Below, one piece after another: positions 35,125 to 44,494 of a DNA stretch of 54,584 bases; position 1 is the first letter of the stretch; each line of letters begins with the position of its first letter. This DNA is from JBEBSD01 sp040394475. Its GTDB lineage: Bacteria; Bacteroidota; Bacteroidia; Cytophagales; Spirosomataceae. The notes below the pieces were generated by a model that was not told the origin of the DNA, did not search any database, and saw only the letters and a program-made list of their open reading frames with translations. A program made the translations under genes and the position numbers. The stretch is from contig JBEBSD010000039.1 of the NCBI GenBank assembly GCA_040394475.1, forward strand, positions 1 to 54,584, in the 5' to 3' direction.

Positions 35125-37482
35125 ATGAAAATTTACTGGTTGTTGATTATGTTAGGGTGGGGCGCGATAGGCAGCCTCACTGCGCAAGACCGCTATACGG
35201 TCAATGGTTATATTAAAGATGCCGCCAACGGCGAAGGCCTGATCGGGGTGTCGGTGTTGGCGAAAGAAACGGGCGCCGGCATCGCTACGAATGCCTATGG
35301 ATTTTATTCCTTGACACTCCCGGCGGGAAGTTATTCCCTGGTCTATACCTACGTCGGTTACGACCGGATCACCCGCGAAATTGAATTGAATGCCGATCAG
35401 CGATTGAATATAGAAATGACCGAATCTTCCCGGGTGCTGGAAGAGGTGACCGTTTCTACCCGGCAAGAGGACGAAAATGTAAGGAGCATTGAAATGTCGA
35501 CCAACCGGATGGAAATGAAAACCATCCGGAAAATGCCTGCGCTGCTGGGAGAGGTCGATCTGGTGAAGAGTATCCAGCTGCTCCCGGGGGTTTCTACGGT
35601 AGGAGAGGGGTCGACCGGTTTTAATGTCAGGGGCGGAGATGTGTCACAGAACCTGATCCTGCTGGACGAAGCGCCGGTTTATAATTCTTCCCATTTGTTA
35701 GGGTTTTTCTCGATTTTCAATCCGGATGCCGTGAAGGAGGTGAAGCTGGTGAAAGGGGGTATTCCTGCGCAATACGGCGGCCGGATTTCATCCATCCTGG
35801 ATGTCCGGATGAAAGAGGGAAACACCAAAAAACGTGAAATCAGTGGTGGAATCGGTACTATTTTTTCGAGGCTGACCTACGAGCAACCTTTTGCCGCGGG
35901 AAAAGGCTCCTTCATCGTGGCCGGGCGACGGTCGTACATCGATATACTGGCCAAGCCGTTTCTGAATAAGGACTTACGGGACACCAAATTTAATTATTAT
36001 GACCTGACGGCCAAAGTGAATTACCGGCTGGGAGACCGTGATACGTTTTTTGCATCGGGTTATTTCGGGCGGGATGTATTCGGAGGAGGTGACTTTGGTT
36101 TTGAATGGGGAAACGCAACGGCGACAGCCCGCTGGAACCATATTTTCTCGAACCGGCTGTTTATGAACCTGACCACCTATTACAGCAATTACGATTACCA
36201 CCTGGGATCGGGCAAGGAAACAGACCCGGACGCATTCCTGTGGAATTCGAAAATAATCAGTTCCAGTGTCAAGCCGGATTTTACGTTATACCTGACACCG
36301 GAAAACCAGATTACCTTTGGCGGGCAGTATATCCATTACCACGCCAAACCGGCCAATGCCGTGGCCATCTCGGAAGGGGAGCGCATCGACCTGACCCAGG
36401 AGGCGAAGTTTGCCGATGAAACCGCTCTTTACATCGGGAATGAACAAAAAATAGGAGACCTGCTGTCGCTTCAGTACGGCTTGCGGTATTCTCTCTTCCG
36501 GAGCCTTGGGCCGGGTACGGTGTACGATTTCGGCGAATCGGAAACAGGCGAACGCCAGCAACCGGTATTACCCGGAACTACCTATGGAAAGGGCGCGGTA
36601 ATTAAGGTATATGATAATTTTGAACCCCGGTTTTCGGCCAATTTAGGCCTGTCGGCGTCGTCTTCACTGAAGGCCAGCTATAACCGCACTACCCAATACC
36701 TGCACCTCCTTTCCAATACTGCCGCCAGCTCCCCGTTAGATGTCTGGACTTTGAGTTCCCGTAATATCCGTCCGGAACGCGCTGACCAGGTAGCACTGGG
36801 ATGGTTCCGGAATTGGCGGAACAACGGCTACGAGTTTTCGTTGGAAGGGTATTATAAATGGATGGAAAACCAGATCGATTATGTCCAGGGCTCGGAATTG
36901 CTGCTCAACCCGTTTGTGGAGGGAGACCTCATCTTTGGAAAGGGACGGGCGTATGGGCTGGAAGTTTTTCTGAAAAAGAATGCCGGTAAATTAACAGGGT
37001 GGCTGAGTTATACGCTTTCCAGGACGGAACGGAAAGTAGCGACCATCAATGGTGATGACTGGTTTCCGACGCGCTTTGACAAGCCTCATAACCTGAGCCT
37101 GGTCGGGATGTACGATCTGACGAAACGACTTTCGCTATCGGCCAATTTCGTATTTGCTTCCGGTACCCCGGCTACTTTTCCTACGAACCGGTTTGAATTT
37201 AATGACTGGTCATTGCCGTATATTTATGATAATACGAGGAATAACAACCGGATTGGCGCCTATCACCGCCTCGACCTCGCAGCTACGTTGAAATCCCGTA
37301 AAAAACTCTTCAAAACAGGGGAGAGTGAATGGGTGTTTTCTGCTTATAATGTCTATAACCGGCGGAACCCATTTTCTGTCTTCGTCCGTATCAATGAAGA
37401 GAATCCTTTGAAGACAGAAGCGATCCGCTATTCGGTAATGGGGAGTATCGTCCCGGCAATTACCTGGAATTTTAAATTTTAA
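35125..37482 (+). CDS. TonB-dependent outer membrane receptor with carboxypeptidase-regulatory-like N-terminus
   Basis: A 785-residue outer-membrane receptor. ATG 35125 gives a signal peptide ending about SLTAQ; an upstream ATG at 35098 is less likely. Order: CarboxypepD_reg-like domain (about 22-105, with VNGYIKDAANGEGLIGVSV), plug (about 120-230, with LLPGVSTVGEGSTGFNVRGG), then a 22-strand-type barrel ending in phenylalanine (ITWNFKF). It is followed after 92 bases by a DUF4249 lipoprotein, a recurring Bacteroidota pair thought to act in uptake of an unknown ligand. It is not a SusC type in length, nor paired with SusD. Confidence 0.92.
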   Translation: MKIYWLLIMLGWGAIGSLTAQDRYTVNGYIKDAANGEGLIGVSVLAKETGAGIATNAYGFYSLTLPAGSYSLVYTYVGYDRITREIELNADQRLNIEMTESSRVLEEVTVSTRQEDENVRSIEMSTNRMEMKTIRKMPALLGEVDLVKSIQLLPGVSTVGEGSTGFNVRGGDVSQNLILLDEAPVYNSSHLLGFFSIFNPDAVKEVKLVKGGIPAQYGGRISSILDVRMKEGNTKKREISGGIGTIFSRLTYEQPFAAGKGSFIVAGRRSYIDILAKPFLNKDLRDTKFNYYDLTAKVNYRLGDRDTFFASGYFGRDVFGGGDFGFEWGNATATARWNHIFSNRLFMNLTTYYSNYDYHLGSGKETDPDAFLWNSKIISSSVKPDFTLYLTPENQITFGGQYIHYHAKPANAVAISEGERIDLTQEAKFADETALYIGNEQKIGDLLSLQYGLRYSLFRSLGPGTVYDFGESETGERQQPVLPGTTYGKGAVIKVYDNFEPRFSANLGLSASSSLKASYNRTTQYLHLLSNTAASSPLDVWTLSSRNIRPERADQVALGWFRNWRNNGYEFSLEGYYKWMENQIDYVQGSELLLNPFVEGDLIFGKGRAYGLEVFLKKNAGKLTGWLSYTLSRTERKVATINGDDWFPTRFDKPHNLSLVGMYDLTKRLSLSANFVFASGTPATFPTNRFEFNDWSLPYIYDNTRNNNRIGAYHRLDLAATLKSRKKLFKTGESEWVFSAYNVYNRRNPFSVFVRINEENPLKTEAIRYSVMGSIVPAITWNFKF

Positions 37483-37574
37483 CGGGTGTGCTTCGACCGC
37501 AGCGGCGGACCGCAGGCTCAGCATGACGGGTATAACCTAAAGCGAAAAAACGAAAAGAACATTTTTTAATCCCT
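37483..37574. other. Short intergenic sequence with a possible dispersed-repeat fragment
   Basis: The stretch near 37489-37528 contains GCTTCGACCGC, a GCGG/CCGC-rich middle and GGCTCAGCATGACGGG. Similar words (CTTCGACxxxGCTCAGxxTGAC) recur in intergenic regions of many bacteria, so this may be a degenerate repeat. It lies between the TonB receptor and its DUF4249 partner. Confidence 0.4.
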
Positions 37575-38489
37575 ATGAAAAAGATAAACTCATCACTGAT
37601 CGTTGCACTGGTTGCTGCTGTGACCCTGCTATTGACCGGGTGCGAAGATGTCATCGATCTGAAGACAGCAACCGGCCCGGAATCGTTGGTGGTAGACGGC
37701 TGGATTACCAATCAACCGGGCGCCCAGAAAATAAGGCTGACGCGTTCTACGAGCTATTTTAATAACAGCCCGGCCCCGGCAGCGCTGGAGGCCGAAGTCC
37801 GGGTAGCGGACGATCTCGGGAATACCTACCATTTTCTGGATGCCGAAGGAAAGGGGGATTATCGCTGGATACCGGCTAACCCGGATTCTGTCATGGGAAG
37901 TGTCGGACGGAAATACACGCTGCATATCCAATACGACGGAGAGGTTTACACCGCGGAGAATGAAATGAGGCGTGTCCCCGAAATAGATTCGTTGGTGTAT
38001 ACGGCCGAGACATTGCCTTTCAAACCGGATAAAGGACCGAAATCAGGGTATATTGCGGAATTTTATGCACGCGATTTTCCCGGTACGGGAGATTGCTACT
38101 GGATAAAACCTCTCAGAGACGGCGCGCTCTATAAAAGCAATCCCGTCTATATATCCATTGCTTACGATGCCGCGTATGGCGCGGAGTCGGCCACAGACGG
38201 GCTTATTTTTATCCAGCCGCTGCGGCAATCACTTACCATCGGCGAATTGTTTGAAGACGGTGACCGGGTAGGGGTGGAATTGCTGAGCATCACTCCCGAA
38301 ACATTCCATTTTCTGAAGCAAATCCGTACGGAGGCTTCCAATGGCGGGTTGCTGGCGGTGCCTTCTTCCAACATCCCAACCAATCTGAAACACGCCGGGG
38401 GAAAGCGTGCGCTCGGCTTTTTTGGCGTTTCGGCGGTCAGCCGCCTGGAAGGAACGGTGGATGCGCAGACGGCACGTCCGGAGCAGTGA
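37575..38489 (+). CDS. DUF4249 family lipoprotein
   Basis: A 304-residue lipoprotein with signal MKKINSSLIVAL...LLLTGC (cysteine at 23) and the family opening CEDVIDLKTATGPESLVVDG. The middle carries VGRKYTLHIQYDGEVYTAE, and the end is a serine/asparagine-rich region. DUF4249 proteins accompany TonB receptors of the type found just upstream; the function is unknown, with surface ligand capture a common guess. It ends one base before the convergent helix-hairpin-helix gene. Confidence 0.88.
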   Translation: MKKINSSLIVALVAAVTLLLTGCEDVIDLKTATGPESLVVDGWITNQPGAQKIRLTRSTSYFNNSPAPAALEAEVRVADDLGNTYHFLDAEGKGDYRWIPANPDSVMGSVGRKYTLHIQYDGEVYTAENEMRRVPEIDSLVYTAETLPFKPDKGPKSGYIAEFYARDFPGTGDCYWIKPLRDGALYKSNPVYISIAYDAAYGAESATDGLIFIQPLRQSLTIGELFEDGDRVGVELLSITPETFHFLKQIRTEASNGGLLAVPSSNIPTNLKHAGGKRALGFFGVSAVSRLEGTVDAQTARPEQ

Positions 38490-38490
38490 A

Positions 38491-40596
38491 TCAGAAACGG
38501 TACATCACCTGCATTTTTACCTCACTTTTATGTTTCCCCATGATCTCATCCAGCCCGGAGCCGATAGCATCGCTGTCGGAATAGCGGGTTTGCGCCCATC
38601 GCAGCCACAGGCGCAACTGACGTGTGAGGGCATAGCGGACCATGAGGTAATGCCGGGTTCCGTGGTTATAATAGGAGGGCAGGGAAAATGCATATAGGAC
38701 ATCTTTTTCAAATACATACTGACGGCTGTCGTAGCTATCGGTCCCGAACAGCGCAATACGTGCACTGATTTCGACGGGCCGGAGTCGCCAGGTTACATCC
38801 TGTGCAAGTGCAAACCCGCGGGACGGTGGGGAACCCCGGTAACGGAAATCCCCTCCCTGTATCCGTGTACGTAACTGGTATTTCAAGGGGCGGTCCCATT
38901 CCAGGTTGACAATCGCAACGCGCCTTACCGACGTGACCAGCGGAAGATTAGGTTGTTTACTGTCCGGATTGTTGCGCTGTTTTTGCTCTTGCTGCAGTAA
39001 GCCGTACATCCGGAAGGTCCTGGAAGGCTTCCATTGGGTGTGCAGCAAGTACCCGAAACCCCGGGAAGTGGTGTCTACCAGGTAACGCTTCCAGGGGGAG
39101 TGAAAGAGGTCCATATAGCCGCTGTACTGCCATTTGCGGGAGGGGCTGTAGCGGATCCCGGCATATAGGCCGTTTTCATTGATTGCGCGGGAAGCTTCAG
39201 AGAAAGGAGCACCGTAGAGCGTATGGAAATTGCGCTGGTACGCACGGGCGAGAACGGTTGCATCGAGGGTTTTGCTGACGGCAGCGACGGCGCCCAGGAC
39301 ACTCCCGGCTCCTCCGCTGACGGAACGGGCTGCTTCGGTAAAGAAATGCAGGTTCCGGAACCGGTAGTCGGCATGAAGCCCGGCAACAACATTCTGACGT
39401 CCCCTGAATTCATATTGGTTATACGGCAGGTTCCTTTTTTCAAAGGGCAGGCTGTAGCGGGTGTGGAGCAGGGTCAGTCCTGCCTTCAAAGGGAGCGATC
39501 CCGGTTGATAAAGCAGGTGCAGGCCGGAATTTTGTTCCAGGCTGTTCCCGCGTTTGGCTTGCTCGGTAGGCGTACGGTGAAAGCCGTCCGTCGGGAAGGA
39601 GGTAATTACTTCGGTTCCGGCGATAGTGGCGCTGCGTCTGTTACGCGCGTGGAATACCGTGAGATCGAGGGATGGTCTCAGACCCAATGTGACGGCCAGC
39701 CCCCGGAAGAAACCACTTTCCATGGCGGAGGTATAGGGACGTATGCCAAGATTGCTGCGGTAAGTGCTTCGGATTACTTCAGCGCCTTTTCCCAGCGAAA
39801 AGCCGGAGGAGAGGATCATACTTTGTCCCGTTTGGACCTGAAAATCACCCACAACCAGGTTTTTAAAATACTTGCGGTTAACCAGTTGAACGTGAAACGA
39901 AGTAAAGTCTGCGCCCAACGCCTGTTTGCGGGGCGCCCAGAAAAAGACTTCTCCCGGATCTTTTTCGAGTGTGAAGCCGGTGCTGAAACTTCCGGTCCGG
40001 GCATAGCGGTAGCGGGCGCTGAATTGCCAGGGATTTCCCGCATAACGGGTAGTGGAGCGGGACGTACTGTCCAGGGGGCTGAACCCTTTCGACGTCTCCA
40101 GCGTCCGCTTGCCACGAAGAAGCAGAAAATGGGAAGTAGGGTTTTTGAGGGTCTGTTTAAGCGGTGCAAACCGGGGTTGCAACGTTACAAACGGAAGGAT
40201 TTGCTGAATAAACGAAAGGTCAAATCCCGGGATTGCCTGAAGCTCATACAAAGACAGAAAAGGGCCTGTCAGCTTACGATAGGACAACAGGGAATGAATC
40301 TGCTCATGGGAAAACAGCAGTAAGGCAGCGAGCTCGTCATAACCGGCCAGGTTGAGATCTGCCGGGTTCGAATAATATTGTAACAGGGTTTCCAGTAACT
40401 CTTCGGCATTAGCCTCTTCAGACAGCGAGGGAAATAGTTCCTGAAACAAGCTGACCGGATCTCTTTCATTTTTTTGACCGGGTTCCGGAGGTTGTTGTGC
40501 ATAGGACAACATGCTGATAATCAGATGCAAGACGATCAATACAATCGCCCGAAAGCAATGCCCCGCCCGGGGGAGGGAAAGTATATTTGCAAGCAT
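38491..40596 (-). CDS. Helix-hairpin-helix protein with C-terminal outer-membrane beta-barrel
   Basis: A 701-residue exported protein. A hydrophobic signal (IVLIVLHLIISMLSYAQ) is followed by a ComEA/HhH-like region (about 60-135: NPADLNLAGYDELAALLLF and SLYELQAIPGFDLSFIQ), and then over 500 residues of alternating aromatic strands typical of a barrel, ending MQVMYRF with terminal phenylalanine. Such HhH-barrel proteins are common in Bacteroidota and uncharacterised. Whether the HhH part binds DNA on the cell surface or is only a fold relic is not known. Convergent with the DUF4249 gene. Confidence 0.8.
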   Translation of the reverse strand: MLANILSLPRAGHCFRAIVLIVLHLIISMLSYAQQPPEPGQKNERDPVSLFQELFPSLSEEANAEELLETLLQYYSNPADLNLAGYDELAALLLFSHEQIHSLLSYRKLTGPFLSLYELQAIPGFDLSFIQQILPFVTLQPRFAPLKQTLKNPTSHFLLLRGKRTLETSKGFSPLDSTSRSTTRYAGNPWQFSARYRYARTGSFSTGFTLEKDPGEVFFWAPRKQALGADFTSFHVQLVNRKYFKNLVVGDFQVQTGQSMILSSGFSLGKGAEVIRSTYRSNLGIRPYTSAMESGFFRGLAVTLGLRPSLDLTVFHARNRRSATIAGTEVITSFPTDGFHRTPTEQAKRGNSLEQNSGLHLLYQPGSLPLKAGLTLLHTRYSLPFEKRNLPYNQYEFRGRQNVVAGLHADYRFRNLHFFTEAARSVSGGAGSVLGAVAAVSKTLDATVLARAYQRNFHTLYGAPFSEASRAINENGLYAGIRYSPSRKWQYSGYMDLFHSPWKRYLVDTTSRGFGYLLHTQWKPSRTFRMYGLLQQEQKQRNNPDSKQPNLPLVTSVRRVAIVNLEWDRPLKYQLRTRIQGGDFRYRGSPPSRGFALAQDVTWRLRPVEISARIALFGTDSYDSRQYVFEKDVLYAFSLPSYYNHGTRHYLMVRYALTRQLRLWLRWAQTRYSDSDAIGSGLDEIMGKHKSEVKMQVMYRF

Positions 40597-40746
40597 GTGT
40601 GTTTTTAATAGCGTGTGTAATGCTCATCAATACTTAAAGTTACGAAATAACAGGAATAAAAAAATAAGTTCAACATCATAAAAATAATCGCCGCTCCTGT
40701 GCGAACAGAAACTAATTCGGGCAGTAGTGGCCAACCAAAGAATCAC

Positions 40747-41799
40747 ATGAAACTAAACAGACGGGATTTTACGAAAAGTGCACTGACCGGGGCAGTAACC
40801 CTGGGCCTATCACCTGATAAGCTGATGAATACGATGAAACAACGGGATGAGCTTTTGGGGCATGGAAAATTCAAGTACAAGCTCCATGCGGGATGGGGAA
40901 AACTCGACAGCGCCGCATTTCCGGTTAATAATTGTCATGAAATGGTGCAGGATAGCAAGGGCCGCTTGCTGATGATCGGCGATGAGGTGAAAAACAACAT
41001 CCTGATTTACGACCGGTCGGGGAAATTGCTCGATAGCTGGGGGCATGATTTTCCGGGAGGGCACGGATTGACTTTGTGGAATGCCAACGGAGAGGAGTTC
41101 CTGTTTATTGCCGATCCGAATCTGGGGAAAGTATTCAAGACAGACCTGAAGGGAAAAGTGTTGCTGACCATCGAGCACCCCGCCAAAGTGGGAGCGTATG
41201 AGGAAAAGCAAGCCTTTAAACCTACGGAAACAGCAGTCGGGCCGGATGGTACGATTTACGTGGCCGATGGGTATGGCAGTAACTTTGTCCTGAGATACAC
41301 CCCTGCCGGTGAGTACATCGGCAAGTTTGGCGGAAGCGGAGATGCGGATGAACAATTTTCGACCGCACACGGGATAACCGTTGATTACCGGAATACCGCC
41401 AACCCGACCCTGCTGGTGACGTCACGTGCACACAATGCCTTCAAACGGTTTACCCTGGACGGAAAGTACCTGTCGACCATATTTCTGCCCGGCGCGTTTG
41501 TATGCCGGCCTGTGATTAAAGGCGATATGCTGTACGCTGGTGTGTGCTGGTCCCGCTTGCGTTACCTGAACCAGACACCGAATTCCGGTTTTGTGACGAT
41601 TCTGGATAAACAGGACAAGGTGGTGTCGAATCCCGGGGGGACCGCCCCGGAATACCGGAATGGCAAACTGCAGCTGATGCTCCAGGAGCAGGCCGTTTTC
41701 ATGCATTGTCATGATGTGTGCATCGACGACGATGAAAACATCTATGTCTGCCAGTGGAATGCGCAGAAAACGTATCCGATCAAACTGGAAAGAGTTTAA
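40747..41799 (+). CDS. Tat-exported NHL/six-bladed beta-propeller protein
   Basis: A 350-residue protein. ATG 40747 gives a twin-arginine signal (KLNRRDFTKSALTGAVTLG); the frame extends upstream to a GTG at 40699 with no signal. NHL-type blades are seen in HEMVQDSKGRLLMIGDE, GLTLWNANGEEFLFIADPN, TAVGPDGTIYVADGYG, HGITVDYRN and DVCIDDDENIYVCQWNA. The fold is shared with peptidyl-amidoglycolate lyase and sugar lactonases, but no specific catalytic assignment is possible. It is convergent with a sodium/solute symporter. Confidence 0.85.
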   Translation: MKLNRRDFTKSALTGAVTLGLSPDKLMNTMKQRDELLGHGKFKYKLHAGWGKLDSAAFPVNNCHEMVQDSKGRLLMIGDEVKNNILIYDRSGKLLDSWGHDFPGGHGLTLWNANGEEFLFIADPNLGKVFKTDLKGKVLLTIEHPAKVGAYEEKQAFKPTETAVGPDGTIYVADGYGSNFVLRYTPAGEYIGKFGGSGDADEQFSTAHGITVDYRNTANPTLLVTSRAHNAFKRFTLDGKYLSTIFLPGAFVCRPVIKGDMLYAGVCWSRLRYLNQTPNSGFVTILDKQDKVVSNPGGTAPEYRNGKLQLMLQEQAVFMHCHDVCIDDDENIYVCQWNAQKTYPIKLERV

Positions 41800-41859
41800 G
41801 GAAGGGCGTATGGTTCCGGGATTGTACCCGGAGACACGCGCCCGCCGCAATCTTGCAGG

Positions 41860-41880
41860 TAGCCGGCCGTTAGCCGGCTA
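41860..41880. terminator. Hairpin between convergent genes, possible two-way terminator
   Basis: Arms TAGCCGGC and GCCGGCTA pair around CGTTA, overlapping the stop codon of the minus-strand symporter. On the plus strand it is followed by TCCTATTTTT, which could end the propeller-protein transcript. Confidence 0.5.
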
Positions 41881-43333
41881 TCCTATTTTTCCCCTTCCCG
41901 AGTGCTAATAAAGCCAGGCCGGTAAAGGTTAGCAATCCATTGATAATCAGTCGTTCAAAGCCGAGCTGGTACCCATTGAACCAGGTGGGAGAGTTTTCGT
42001 TTAGAATGTACGTCAGGAGCGGGGCGAGGATACAGATGACGGGTACCCAACGGTCTCTGATAGCGGTTTTGGTGAGCAGACCAAAGGAAAACAGGCCAAG
42101 CAGCGGACCATAGGTATACCCGGCCAGGTCGAATACTGCGGTAATAACCTCCTTGCTGTTCATTTTGTTGAAAACAATGATTACCACATAGAAGAGCACG
42201 GAAAAACCGATATGGACCATGAATTTTATCTTGGAACGTTGCTTTTCCGGCTTATTCTCCACATTCATAAAGTCGATACAAAACGCAGTAGTAAGGGCGG
42301 TAAGAGCAGAATCGGAGCTGGCATAGGTGGCAGCTGTTATACCCAGCAGGAAGGTGATCCCCACCACCATCCCCAGGTGGTCCAGCGCCAGCATGGGGTA
42401 AAAGTCATCGGTCCGGACGGTAGGTGCAATCCCTTTGGCCGAAGCGTACAGGTACAGCAAAGCGCCCAGGGACAGGAACAGCAGGTTGACCACCACCAGG
42501 ATGACGGTAAACCAGAACATGTTTTTTTGCGCTTCCCCGATATTTTTACACGTGAGATTTTTTTGCATCAGGTCCTGATCGAGCCCGGTCATCACGATGG
42601 CGATAAACGCCCCAGCAAAAAATTGTTTGTAAAAAAACTTCGAATCGTTGCTCTCCCAAAAGAAAATCTTGGAATAACCACTGGTTTTGACAGCGCCGAC
42701 AACCTCGCTAAAGCTTTCGAAATGCAGCTCCCGCGCAACCAGAATAATGGTGAGCACGACGGCAGTAAGCAAAAACAGGGTCTGAAGGGTATCCGTAATA
42801 ATAATCGTTTTAATCCCGCCCTTAAACGTATAGACCCAGATGAGCAGGATAGTGATCGCAACCGAGATTTCGAAGGGAATACCGAGCGGCTCGAACAGGG
42901 CAAGCTGCAGAACACCTGCCGCTACATACAGCCGGACGGCCGATCCGACAGTCCGTGAGAGCAGGAACACGGCCGATCCTGATTTATACGACCAGAAGCC
43001 GAACCGCTGTTCCAGGTACGTGTAAATGGAGATCAGGTTGAGCCGGTAGTAGAGGGGCATCAGGATGGTTCCGATAACCAGATACCCCAGGATGTATCCG
43101 ATCACTACCTGGAAATAGGAGAACTGTATATTGGCGACCGATCCGGGGATGGAGATAAAGGTCACGCCCGAAAGCGAGGTTCCGATCATCCCGAAAGCGA
43201 CCAGGTACCAGGGAGATTGACGGTTAGCGGTAAAGAAGGTATTGGTGTCGGCACCTTTGGAGGTGTAAATGGACACAACAATAAGCATCAGAAAATAAAC
43301 CGATAAAATGGACAGGGCAATGTAGGGGTTCAT
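41870..43333 (-). CDS. Sodium:solute symporter (SSS family)
   Basis: A 487-residue transporter with 13 predicted helices. The family signs are the start with ALSILSVYFLMLIVVSIY, the GTSLSGVTFISIPG stretch around helix 2, and the helix 4-5 region YLEQRFGFWSYKSGSAVFLL. It imports an organic solute with Na+. The substrate cannot be assigned; sugar, sialic acid and short-chain acid carriers all belong here. The Mrp antiporter in this window could supply the sodium gradient. Confidence 0.93.
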   Translation of the reverse strand: MNPYIALSILSVYFLMLIVVSIYTSKGADTNTFFTANRQSPWYLVAFGMIGTSLSGVTFISIPGSVANIQFSYFQVVIGYILGYLVIGTILMPLYYRLNLISIYTYLEQRFGFWSYKSGSAVFLLSRTVGSAVRLYVAAGVLQLALFEPLGIPFEISVAITILLIWVYTFKGGIKTIIITDTLQTLFLLTAVVLTIILVARELHFESFSEVVGAVKTSGYSKIFFWESNDSKFFYKQFFAGAFIAIVMTGLDQDLMQKNLTCKNIGEAQKNMFWFTVILVVVNLLFLSLGALLYLYASAKGIAPTVRTDDFYPMLALDHLGMVVGITFLLGITAATYASSDSALTALTTAFCIDFMNVENKPEKQRSKIKFMVHIGFSVLFYVVIIVFNKMNSKEVITAVFDLAGYTYGPLLGLFSFGLLTKTAIRDRWVPVICILAPLLTYILNENSPTWFNGYQLGFERLIINGLLTFTGLALLALGKGKNRIAG

Positions 43334-43450
43334 TGAAGGATAGAAAATAGATGGACCAGGCTGGCGTTATTTTTTTGTAATGTTACGATATTCCGGATAA
43401 TCATTGACCGTATAACTGGTCAAAGATCACAAAGTACCGGAAAATACTTC

Positions 43451-43478
43451 TTTTGTTAACCATCTTTAATTAGATTTG
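43451..43478 (+). promoter_or_regulatory. Possible promoter for clpS-recR
   Basis: TTTTG at 43451-43455 and TAGATTTG at 43471-43478, the latter a full match to TAnnTTTG. The 15-base spacer is shorter than the usual 17-23. Lies 16 bases before the clpS ATG. Confidence 0.38.
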
Positions 43479-43494
43479 CTAGTCAATTGGAACA

Positions 43495-43779
43495 ATGTAC
43501 AGCATGCAAACCAACAAAGAAACGGAGGTAGAGGTGATTGAGAAAACCATCGAAACGGAGGTTAGAAATTTAGTAGTTTTCAACGATGATGTGAATACCT
43601 TCGACTGGGTGATTGATACCCTGATGGAAGTTTGCAGCCATACGCATGAGCAGGCAGAACAATGTACCCTGATTATTCATTTCAAAGGGAAGTGTAAGGT
43701 GAAAGAAGGAACCTACGAAGACTTATTGGCGATGCGCAACGAAATCTGCCGCAGGGGGATTTTTGCCGAAGTGCTGTAG
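43495..43779 (+). CDS. clpS: ATP-dependent Clp protease adaptor ClpS
   Basis: A 94-residue protein. The core LVVFNDDVNTFDWVIDTLMEVC holds the NDD sequence that contacts ClpA/ClpC, and the substrate pocket region is HTHEQAEQCTLIIHFKGK. It delivers N-degron substrates to the Clp protease. A variable acidic N-terminal extension of about 25 residues precedes the core, as is normal. No clp ATPase gene is adjacent. Followed after 44 bases by recR. Confidence 0.93.
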   Translation: MYSMQTNKETEVEVIEKTIETEVRNLVVFNDDVNTFDWVIDTLMEVCSHTHEQAEQCTLIIHFKGKCKVKEGTYEDLLAMRNEICRRGIFAEVL

Positions 43780-43823
43780 TCAACGTTTTCAGAAGGTCCT
43801 TCACCTCAGTATTTTTGAATTAA

Positions 43824-44438
43824 ATGAATTATCCATCCAAGCTTATCGAGAACGCGGTTACCGAGATCTCCCGTTTACCGGGAATCGGCAAAAAATCGGC
43901 GCTCCGGCTGGCGCTGCATTTACTGAAAAAAGATAGTGAGCAAACACAGAACCTGGCCGATGCACTGCTGGCATTACGATCACAGACCCGGTTTTGTTCG
44001 AAATGTCACAATATCGCCGACAGTGAAATTTGCAATATTTGCAGTAGTCTCCGGCGGGATACGTCTTTGATTTGTGTAGTAACCGATACCCGTGACGTGC
44101 TCGCGATTGAAAATACGGGGCAATTCAATGGCTTGTATCATGTATTAGGGGGGATCATTTCTCCGATGGAAGGTATTGGCCCGTCCGATCTGCATATTAC
44201 ATCCTTGCTCAACCGCATCCGGGAGGCTGCCCCTGAGCAGCCGGTACGGGAAGTGATTTTAGCACTCAGTACTACGATGGAGGGGGATACCACCTCGTTT
44301 TATTTACAGAAAAAACTCAAAGATACGCCGGTAACGATCAGCATCATTGCCCGGGGGATTCCGATTGGAGGTGATCTGGAGTACGCAGACGAAGTTACAC
44401 TGGGGAGAAGCATCGTAGGAAGGGTCGTGTATACCTGA
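43824..44438 (+). CDS. recR: Recombination mediator protein RecR
   Basis: A 204-residue protein of normal length. An N-terminal HhH (ISRLPGIGKKSALRLALHLL), a four-cysteine zinc finger (CSKCHNIADSEICNIC), a Toprim domain (LICVVTDTRDVLAIENTG) and the C-terminal Walker-B-like segment (YADEVTLGRSIVGR) appear in order. It helps RecF/RecO load RecA at single-strand gaps. Confidence 0.97.
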   Translation: MNYPSKLIENAVTEISRLPGIGKKSALRLALHLLKKDSEQTQNLADALLALRSQTRFCSKCHNIADSEICNICSSLRRDTSLICVVTDTRDVLAIENTGQFNGLYHVLGGIISPMEGIGPSDLHITSLLNRIREAAPEQPVREVILALSTTMEGDTTSFYLQKKLKDTPVTISIIARGIPIGGDLEYADEVTLGRSIVGRVVYT

Positions 44439-44494
44439 AAATAAGGGTAACCAAGTATTTTTCATCACCCGGCCACGCACCCAACCAAACAACC

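Noticed and set aside
35125..38489. TonB receptor and lipoprotein considered as a SusC/SusD polysaccharide-use pair.
   Set aside because: The receptor is about 785 residues rather than about 1000, and the lipoprotein has the DUF4249 opening instead of SusD/RagB features.
39223..40323. 366-codon plus-strand open frame.
   Set aside because: It lies entirely antisense within the HhH barrel gene, whose protein has a signal peptide, recognisable HhH and terminal phenylalanine. The antisense frame is a shadow caused by codon bias.
42212..42958. 248-codon plus-strand open frame.
   Set aside because: Antisense to the sodium/solute symporter; very rich in Q, H, R and D with no domain.
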